Of a stretch of 10,728 bases of DNA, positions 5,356-10,728 are shown one piece after another. The notes beneath the pieces were generated by a model. It ran no database searches. It was not told the origin of the DNA and saw only the letters and a list, made by a program, of their open reading frames with translations. The stretch is from contig MU657228.1 of assembly GCA_026770575.1 (NCBI GenBank), forward strand, positions 46,693 through 57,420, in the 5' to 3' direction. The translations under genes and the position numbers were made by a program. Each line of letters begins with the position of its first letter. Position 1 is the first letter of the stretch. Origin of the DNA: Pelagophyceae sp. CCMP2097. Its lineage: Eukaryota > Sar > Pelagophyceae.

Positions 5356-8051
5356 CTAGATGCACGATTCGAAGAACGACAAGGGGGCGCGCCGGGACGG
5401 CGCAAAAGGGCGAAAGGCGCCGGTGCCTCGCGCGTTTGCGGTTTCGGTTGTGCCGAACGGGTTGATCGACCGCCAAACTTCTTTCGAAGCTTTTGAAGCA
5501 GACTGGACCAAAATGGACGCCGACTCGACCATGGAAGGCGAGGCCTCGACCACGGAAGGCGACTCCAGCGGCTACAAGGGAAGCAGCGTCAGAGGATGCG
5601 GGCTCTCAAACACGCAGGCTCACCGAGACGCCCGCGTCATCCGGCGGCCGCTTCGTGCGTTGCGGCGTCGGAGGCGTCGTCGGCAGCGTCGGCCACGGCG
5701 GCGCAGGCCACGTCCGCAGCAAAGCGTCGTCCGCGCCGGCGGAGTCGACGGCCGTCTCGGAGGTGGCGTCCGGGTCGGCGTCGTCGCCTTTTTCTTCATC
5801 GGCTTCTTCCGTGTCGTCGGACCAGATGGCCTCGGCCGTGTCCTCCGAGATGCGGTTCGCAACGAAGGCGTCCGAGGCCGGTACGGCGGCAAAGGGCGAG
5901 GGCGCCAAGGCGTTTTCCGATTTCGCAAAGGAGCTGTCCGAAGGTGAAAAGACGTCTACAGCAGCCACCGGCGCAAAGCCGAACTCGTCCACAAAACCAT
6001 CCTCCGGGTCAAACGAGCCGTCCAGACGCTCGTCGGCTCGGTGCGGCGCGCCGGCCTGCAACGGCTTGGACTGGTGGGCCACATAATTGGATTGGGCCAC
6101 GTAGCTCGACTCTCGCGGCACGGCGTAGTCGCGCGGGGCCGTCTGCGGCGCGTCGCCGGCAGCGTCGTACTCGGACGGCATCAGAGCGGCGCGAATGGCG
6201 GATGGGGCCGCGAAGCGCGGCGGCGTAAGAGGTTCCAAGTTGTTCTCTAAGGCTTCCTCCAGCTCCGCCTCGTCGACGACGTGCACCGGCTCCACAATCC
6301 TCGGCCTCGACTTGCGAGCCTCGTGCGACGAAGCCTTGCGCTGTAGCTGCTGCGGCGATTCGTGGGACGGCGGGGCTTGGATTCTGGGCGGGGTTTTTGA
6401 ATCCACCGCGTAGACCACGTCGGCGGAAGCGCAAGCCGCGTTGCACCTCGCCCTTTTGCTGCGGACCGAGGCGGCGTAATACGCCGTCGCGGCGACGAAG
6501 ATGACGCAGACGGCGGCGATGGCGGAAGCGATGCCTGCCGAGGCCAAGGCGTCAAAATCGGAGTCGCCTCGATTTGTATGCACCACCACGTCCGTCTCCA
6601 CGTCCAGCGGCGACGCCACGACAACGGAACAGCCGAGGCGCGCGCAATTGGCGTCAAACGCAGACTCCAAGGACCCGTCTCCGAAAGCCTCGGTGAGTTG
6701 AGACTCGAACGTTTCCACGGCTTCGGCCTCGTCGTCGACCGCAACTTGCACCTCAAAGGTCAGATACTTCTCGTCCGCAGCCGCGAGGCGCCGCCGCGCG
6801 GCCCGCGAGGCGAGGGCGACGCCGCTCACCGCCGACGCGGAAGAGACCTACCAGCGTGCCTTGAGAGGCGCGGTCGAGAAACGTCGCGCTCGACAAGAGG
6901 CTTTTGCGGGTCAAACTCACAATGTCGACGATTTCGGCGAGGACGTTTTGCGTGGCTACTTCGAGGCCGCTCTGATCCATCGATCCGTCGGCGAAAACCG
7001 CAATCTTCGAAGCCAGCCGAAGCAGAGACGTCGGCCGCGCGGAGTACGTCGGCTGAGACGTCGGCACGCGAGTCGGGCGGAGCGTCGGCGAGAATGTGGG
7101 TTTCGGCGTCGGCTGGAGCGTGGGCTGCGGCGTCGGTTTCAAAGTCGGTTGAAAAGTCGGTTCGGATGTGGGTTTCGGCGCCGGCTCAAAAGTGGGTTGA
7201 AAAGTCGGTTCGAGGGTGGGTTGCGGCGTCGGCTCGAAAGTGGGCTGCGGCGTCGGCGATGCGGTGGGGAGCGAGGACGGCGGCGCGGTCACCGTCGGCG
7301 CAGCTGACGCGGTCGGCTCCGGCACGCTCGGCACCGCCGACGGCGCGGACGTTGGCGCCGACGGCGCGGATGTCGGCACCGGCGTTGTCGCCGGCATCGG
7401 CGCGGCAGTCGTCGCCGCAGTCGGTTTGAGCGTCGGGGTCCCGTCGGCGGCCGAGGCAGACGGCGCCGGCGACGGCGACGGCTTCAGCGACGGCTCCGAC
7501 GACTTCTGCGTCGGCGTTAACGTCGGCGGCGGATTCGGCGCGGCGGTTGGGTTCGACGTAGGAAAAACAGCCACGGGTGTGGGCCCCACCGTCGGCGCCG
7601 CCGTCGGCTTGGCAGAGGGCTTTGGCGTCGGCACGTTCGTCGGCGGATTCGAGGGCGCGGGCGAAGGCAGAAATGTGCACGATAGGCAGCAGGCGTCTCC
7701 GGAGGTCGTGGGCGTGCCGTCCTCGTCTCCAAGAATGGAGCAGCGCTCTGAAGGCGTATTGGCCACCCAGTTGCAGCGCCGCTTCCGGCCAGTCTCGTCG
7801 TTCCAAAACCATGTCAAGGAGTCGATGCAGGTGGCCAACCGCCGCTCGACGTGTTGGTTATCGGACGCCGGCGCGGGCCGCTCGGCCGCCGAACGCAGAC
7901 GCGGCCGCGCCGGCGGGGCGTGCGCCGGCGCGGCAAACGCACCGGCTTCCGCCGCCGCGGCACACGCGCCGCGCGCCGCGAGCAGCGCCAGGAGCGCCGC
8001 GACAGTGCTGCGGCGTCGCAGCATTCTTCCCCGAAGCACCTGTTTAAACAA
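5016..8051 (-). CDS. Type I membrane protein with Cys-rich module, PTxx stalk and acidic Phe-rich tail
   Basis: Exons 8051..6921, 6847..5624 and 5571 onward join at two phase-0 GT-AG introns. If translation runs to the TAG at 5356 the protein has 856 residues; a further exon to the TGA at 5016 seems likely. The start may also be the ATG at 8024, which gives a cleaner signal peptide (MLRRRSTVAALLALLAARGACA). Order: signal peptide to about 33; a module with Cys 75, 93, 104, 121, 122 and 125, including CNWVA and DEDG; a Pro/Thr stalk about 127-342; a juxtamembrane domain about 343-470 built across the first junction (LAEIVDI|VSSASAVSGV), with RRRLAAADEKYLTFEVQV; a transmembrane helix about 479-504 followed by RSKRAR; then a cytoplasmic tail of at least 350 residues. 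The tail is Asp/Glu/Ser/Ala-rich with recurrent F-D/D-F motifs and one NPF. Similar surface proteins are common in diatoms and pelagophytes. Ligand and role are unknown. Confidence 0.75.
5572..5623 (-). other. Second intron of the membrane-protein gene
   Basis: A 52-nt intron with donor GTGAGCCTG and a textbook acceptor GCTTCCCTTGTAG. It is phase 0 and joins PPDDAGVS to PLESPSVVEASPSM. Reading through instead gives a stop five codons past the donor. Confidence 0.85.
6848..6920 (-). other. First intron of the membrane-protein gene
   Basis: A 73-nt intron from GTGAGTTTG to CGCTGGTAG, phase 0. It joins ATQNVLAEIVDI to VSSASAVSGVALASRAARRR, completing one predicted alpha/beta domain. If retained, the frame runs into an Arg-rich nonsense tail ending at 6753. 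Confidence 0.85.
7041..7262 (-). repeat. PTxx tetrapeptide repeat encoding the stalk
   Basis: Residues about 264-337 of the membrane protein repeat a four-residue period, PT-x-x, as in PTPQPTFEPTPQPTLEPTFQ. The 12-bp DNA period is imperfect but visible on both strands as GTCGGY/GTGGGT words. Such Pro/Thr repeats form extended, usually O-glycosylated stalks in stramenopile surface and wall proteins. The opposite strand reads as a false Gly/Val-rich frame. Confidence 0.85.
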
Positions 8052-8323
8052 AACCCGACCTCGTCCGCGCCGTCGGGAGCGGCCCCGCTTCGGCGTGGGC
8101 GGGCGGGGATGCGGCCCGCGGGCGTCTCCGGGGGGCGGCCGCGAGCGTCGCCGGGTGCGGGCGCTCCTGGCGCTCTATAGATCTATAGACTAAAAAAGAC
8201 CTTTTCGAAACCTTTTTTGCGCCTTTTCAAAATGACCCTTTTTCTGAACACGTGTCGTGACTTTAGATTGGTCAAGAAATCAGCCGTCGCCCCCCCCCGC
8301 GCACCAGCCCCGCGCCTCGAGCC
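8052..8323. promoter_or_regulatory. Divergent promoter between the membrane protein and the acidic zipper protein
   Basis: These 272 bp separate two divergent start codons. The left half is GC-rich. At 8174 the composition switches sharply to an AT-rich patch containing a perfect palindrome and a run of CCTTTT words (8199-8246: CCTTTTCGAAACCTTTTTTG, then GCGCCTTTTCAAAATG). CGCCTTTT at 8220-8227 also occurs, in the coding orientation, upstream of the MYND gene. A C-run and CCAGCCCCGCGCC lie just before the ATG at 8324. Confidence 0.55.
8174..8189. promoter_or_regulatory. Perfect 16-bp palindrome, TCTATAGATCTATAGA
   Basis: The 16 bases are exactly self-complementary and lie close to the midpoint between the divergent ATGs (8051 and 8324). 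Each half contains CTATAG, so it could act as a symmetric TATA-like or dimeric factor site serving both genes. The palindrome is seen directly; the function is inference. Confidence 0.6.
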
Positions 8324-9242
8324 ATGCTCAACGAGGACGTCGACGAGGCGCCCGAGGTGGAGCCGGAAAACGTCGACGTGGTTGTCGAGGAGCCTCCGGT
8401 CGAGGAGGACGACGACGAAGACGAAGAGGACGAGGATATTGTCATCAATGACGGCGCCGGCGCCGGCGGTGACGCAAACGTGAGCGCCCCGCGCCCGAGA
8501 CGCCCCGCGCCCGAGACGGCGCCCCGCGGCGCGCCCGGGTTTTCTCCGCGTGGCCGAAATTTCGGGCGCGGGCCGAGGGTCCGCGACGCGACGCTCCGAG
8601 TAGGCGTCGCCCGTCCGCAAGGAGCCGTTGCCCGTGCAGGAGTTCGACACGACGATGGGCACGGCGAGCGACGGCAAAGGCTCGGTGAAGAAGGTGTTTT
8701 TCCTGCAAAAGAAGGAGGGCGACGCGGCGCAGCCGGCGGCGGCCGCCAACCTCTGGAAGAAGGTCTCTGCGCAAGCGGCGGCGGCGGCGGCGGCGGCCGT
8801 CGAGGCTGGGGCAAAATTCCGCGCGCCGGCCGAGAAGAAGGCCGCCGACGAGGCGTCGTCGTCGGACGCCGAGCCCGCGGAAGGCGACGACACGGCAAAG
8901 ACCGGCTCGGTGACCAAGCTCCTCGCTTCCGGCCGCGCCTCGCTCACCGCGTCGGCCGAGCTGGCCTCGACGCGCATCACGGGGCTGATGGCCTCTTACA
9001 ACACGAAGAAGGAGTCGGACGACGGTGCGGCGGTCGCCGACGACGCCGCGCCGGCAGAGGCCGGCGCGAGCGCCGCCGTAGGCGCGCCGTCGCGCCTGGA
9101 TAAGCTCCGCTCCGCCATGCATGAGCTCGGCGCGCCCAAGGACGACAAAGTTGCCTCGCTGGAGAAGCAAGTAAACGACCTCCGCGCAATCGTCGAGCAG
9201 CTCGCGGCAAAGGTCGAGGCCCTCGAGCAGCAGGCCAGCTAG
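8324..9242 (+). CDS. Acidic, Ala-rich protein with C-terminal leucine zipper
   Basis: Exons 8324..8479 and 8640..9242 (TAG), 252 residues; the phase-0 junction reads GAGAGGDAN|EFDTTMGTASDGKG. Residues 1-52 are strongly acidic (EEDDDEDEEDEDIVIND). The middle has KKVFFLQKKEGD and NLWKKVSAQ, an eight-Ala run at about 98-105, and SVTKLLASGRASLTASAELA. The last 36 residues are a coiled coil with leucines exactly seven apart four times (ASLEKQVNDLRAIVEQLAAK, then VEALEQQAS) and Val at the fourth heptad position, so a parallel dimer is likely. The segment before the zipper is not basic enough for a bZIP factor. No signal peptide or membrane segment is present. I do not recognise the family; an acidic adaptor, histone chaperone-like or cytoskeletal protein would all be guesses. 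Confidence 0.75.
8480..8639 (+). other. Intron of the acidic zipper gene
   Basis: A 160-nt intron with donor GTGAGCGCC at 8480 and acceptor TTGCCCGTGCAG at 8639, phase 0. It begins with two tandem 16-bp copies (8486-8517) and contains the perfect palindrome CCGAAATTTCGG flanked by CGCGCCCG and CGGGCGCG. Its length and repeat content resemble the intron at 2448-2599 rather than the 52-73-nt introns. Confidence 0.85.
8486..8517 (+). repeat. Two tandem 16-bp copies inside the intron
   Basis: GCCCCGCGCCCGAGAC occurs at 8486-8501 and 8502-8517 without spacing. A third partial copy (GGCGCCCCGCGGCGCG) follows. Slippage in GC-rich intron DNA is the simplest origin. Confidence 0.85.
8775..8795 (+). 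repeat. (GCG)7 trinucleotide repeat coding for alanine
   Basis: Seven GCG codons followed by GCC encode an eight-residue alanine run in the acidic zipper protein. Such runs commonly vary in length between strains. Confidence 0.9.
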
Positions 9243-9451
9243 CCGACGCCCGCCGGGCGCCGGAGGAGCCTCGACAAGAACGAGAGACGCCGGCATACGG
9301 TCGGCCAAGAAGCAAAGACATCCGACCTCGAAAGCAACGAGGCCAGCGGCCCCGCTGCAAAGGCACCCTATTATCCATTTTCCTTTTATCGCGCCACCTT
9401 CGAGGGGGCGCATGCTCGATGCGGCCGGCCGAATTCTTTAAGAGTAGGCAA
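9243..9451. other. Short convergent intergenic region
   Basis: These 209 bp separate the stops of the rightward zipper gene and the leftward MYND gene, so both 3' ends lie here. An AT-rich patch near 9369-9392 (ATTATCCATTTTCCTTTTAT) may be the 3'-end signal region. No further gene is supported. Confidence 0.5.
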
Positions 9452-10525
9452 TCATCTCGGTGGAGGTTGCGCCTCGAGAAACTCCCTGAGGTCTTCGACC
9501 TCGGCCGCAGCGCGGGGGTGCCCCTTGGCCGCCGCGAGCTTGTAGAGGCGCACCGCCTCGTCGAGGTCCTGCGGCACGCCGCAGCCGCTCGCATAACAGC
9601 ATCCGAGTTCGTAGAGCGCTGGTGGAACGCCCTGCGCCGCGGCGAGGCAGTACCACTTCACGGCTTCGTCGTACGACTGGGCCACGCCCAGGCCGTTGTC
9701 GAACGCTGCGCCGAGGTTGTACTGCGCAGTGGGAAATCCTTGCTCGGCTGCGCGGCGGTACCACTGCGCGGCGGTCTTGTAGTTGATCTTGACACCGTTC
9801 CCAACTTGATAACAATTGCCCAATGTCGTCTGAGCAACTGCACATCCTTGCGCCGCTGCGCGCTCGTACAGCTGGACCGCCCGCTTAATGCTCTTCTTCA
9901 GACTCATGTCACCAGTTTGATACGCGTCTCCAAGCAGCATCTGCGCGTTGGAGTCGCCCGCGTCCGCGTGCTTCTGTATTCGGCGCAACCACTCGGAATG
10001 CGAGGGGGCTGGCGCTCGGCAGAGCGGGCAACGTGTGTCGTACTTGCGGCACTGGTCGGCGCAGTCTTTGCAAATACGCTTGCCGCAGCACGAGTATAAT
10101 GTTTTTGCGCTTCCGTTAACTGGAAGCTGGTCCAGGCAGATGGCGCAGGTGCCCAGCCAGGCCGGCGCGCAATCGTTTGACGCGGTGGGCTTGACCTCCG
10201 CCGCTGCCGTCAGAACAGCCGGTAAGCGCGGCGTCGCCTTCAAACCAGCTGCCGGCGCGATGCCCTCGGCAATGGCCGGCTCCTCCTTGATCTTCACCTT
10301 CAGCGGCATGAGCTCGTCGAGGAGCCGGTCCTGGAATTCGGCGGCCATCTGCTTGCACTGCTCCTTGTGCCCGCCCTCCTTCCAGTCTACGAGCTGGCAC
10401 GCCTTGGAGCAGTAGTGGCGCGATTTGCACTTGGTGCAGTGCTTGCCGCCCGGCGCGTCGCAGACGCAGCAGGGCTTTGGGCCGGAGGCGGCAGGCGCGT
10501 CGTCCACTTCACTCGTGGTGCGCAT
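9452..10525 (-). CDS. MYND-RING-Sel1 repeat protein
   Basis: Intronless, 357 residues, complete, starting at the only in-frame upstream ATG (10525). Residues 19-57 are a MYND zinc finger with all eight ligands: C19, C22, C30, C33, C39, C43, H53 and C57, including HYCSKACQLVDW. Residues 127-169 are a RING-like finger: C127, C130, C146/C147, C152, C155, C166 and C169, with CCGKRICKDC and RCPLCRAP. The usual RING histidine is missing, a form common in stramenopile relatives. Residues 191-335 are four 36-residue Sel1-type TPR repeats (for example YNLGAAFDNGLGVAQSYDEA, with YERAAAQG ends), plus a partial fifth. MYND and Sel1 units bind other proteins, and RING domains often serve ubiquitin transfer. 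A scaffold or E3 adaptor role is therefore plausible but unproved. Diatoms and other stramenopiles carry expanded families of this architecture. Confidence 0.93.
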   Translation of the reverse strand: MRTTSEVDDAPAASGPKPCCVCDAPGGKHCTKCKSRHYCSKACQLVDWKEGGHKEQCKQMAAEFQDRLLDELMPLKVKIKEEPAIAEGIAPAAGLKATPRLPAVLTAAAEVKPTASNDCAPAWLGTCAICLDQLPVNGSAKTLYSCCGKRICKDCADQCRKYDTRCPLCRAPAPSHSEWLRRIQKHADAGDSNAQMLLGDAYQTGDMSLKKSIKRAVQLYERAAAQGCAVAQTTLGNCYQVGNGVKINYKTAAQWYRRAAEQGFPTAQYNLGAAFDNGLGVAQSYDEAVKWYCLAAAQGVPPALYELGCCYASGCGVPQDLDEAVRLYKLAAAKGHPRAAAEVEDLREFLEAQPPPR

Positions 10526-10728
10526 CTGGTCGTGCTGCGCCCGGCGGGTCCTGCTTGACCTCGTGCACGCGTACGCGGTGAGAGGCGAGCCTGGCCGCCA
10601 GTGAGCTTACAATTGTACGACGCTTGCGTCGTTTACAATTTCATGTTAACTCTGTTTATTAAAAAACATCATTAAAAGCGCCCTTTTTAAAAGGCGACCA
10701 AAACGGAGGTCGACCTTGACCCGGGGCT
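10526..10728 (-). promoter_or_regulatory. Upstream region of the MYND-RING-Sel1 gene
   Basis: Read on the minus strand, this 203-bp stretch lies before the ATG at 10525. An AT-rich section (10604-10692) contrasts with the GC-rich coding DNA. It holds an inverted repeat (10611-10640), CGCCTTTTAAAAAGGGCG at 10679-10696 (a near-palindrome), and a tiny upstream reading frame ATG-AAA-TTG-TAA at 10644-10633. The window ends before any further gene is visible. Confidence 0.5.
10611..10640. repeat. Inverted repeat in the MYND gene leader or promoter
   Basis: AATTGTACGACGC (10611-10623) pairs with GCGTCGTTTACAATT (10626-10640): thirteen pairs with a two-base T bulge and almost no loop. In DNA this is a dyad that could bind a dimeric factor. 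In RNA it would be a stable hairpin about 100 nt before the start codon. Confidence 0.8.

Noticed and set aside
4862..5359. Rightward Arg/Pro-rich frame
   Set aside because: It is the shadow of the acidic minus-strand tail exon; Asp codons read backwards give Arg/Val-rich strings.
5360..6228. Several long rightward frames
   Set aside because: They are antisense to exons 2 and 3 of the membrane-protein gene, which has a transmembrane helix, two phase-matched introns and coherent composition.
7216..8193. Rightward Gly/Val-rich frame resembling a repetitive glycine-rich protein
   Set aside because: It is the reverse reading of the Pro/Thr stalk: PT codons become GV/VG, which makes the frame open by composition alone.
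9106..9242. bZIP transcription factor call for the zipper gene
   Set aside because: The segment before the zipper (SRLDKLRSAMHELGAPKDDK) lacks the Asn-x7-Arg basic DNA-contact pattern.
8445..9413. Leftward frame with a hydrophobic start (WIIGCLCSGAAGLVAFEV)
   Set aside because: Its start looks signal-like, but most of it is antisense to the zipper gene and turns into Arg/Leu-rich low-complexity sequence.

Overview
The window looks like nuclear DNA of a compact, GC-rich stramenopile alga; a pelagophyte of the Aureococcus/Pelagomonas kind would fit best. This is inferred from three things. Short GT-AG introns (about 50-160 nt, mostly with GTGAG donors) interrupt most genes. The encoded proteins carry algal trademarks: a 37-residue 'NTVWAFATAG' helical-repeat protein, a PTxxPTxx-stalk membrane protein, and a MYND-RING-Sel1 protein. 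Genes are packed in alternating divergent and convergent pairs. No prokaryotic operon, rRNA, tRNA, CRISPR array or intact transposase was seen. Layout: 1-350 is a non-coding flank holding a tetranucleotide repeat, a 23-bp-arm inverted repeat and a tandem palindrome. 351-2854 (minus) is a two-exon OPR/FASTK-like RNA-binding repeat protein with a presumptive organelle presequence. Its intron contains nested inverted repeats. 2855-3029 is a divergent promoter. 3030-4349 (plus) is a multi-exon protein with a leucine-rich-repeat-like C-terminal half. 4350-5015 is a convergent intergenic stretch with short direct repeats. 5016-8051 (minus) is a large multi-exon type I membrane protein: signal peptide, six-Cys module, Pro/Thr stalk, juxtamembrane alpha/beta domain, transmembrane helix and a long acidic, Phe-rich tail. 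8052-8323 is a second divergent promoter centred on a perfect 16-bp palindrome. 8324-9242 (plus) is a two-exon acidic/Ala-rich protein ending in a leucine zipper. 9243-9451 is a short convergent spacer. 9452-10525 (minus) is a single-exon MYND-RING-Sel1 protein, followed by its upstream region to 10728. The genes show no sign of acting in one pathway; this looks like ordinary compact eukaryotic gene packing. The most useful results are the splice-corrected gene models, since unspliced reading breaks four of the five genes, together with the intron that looks like an introner element, the domain architecture of the membrane protein and the palindromic element between divergent genes.
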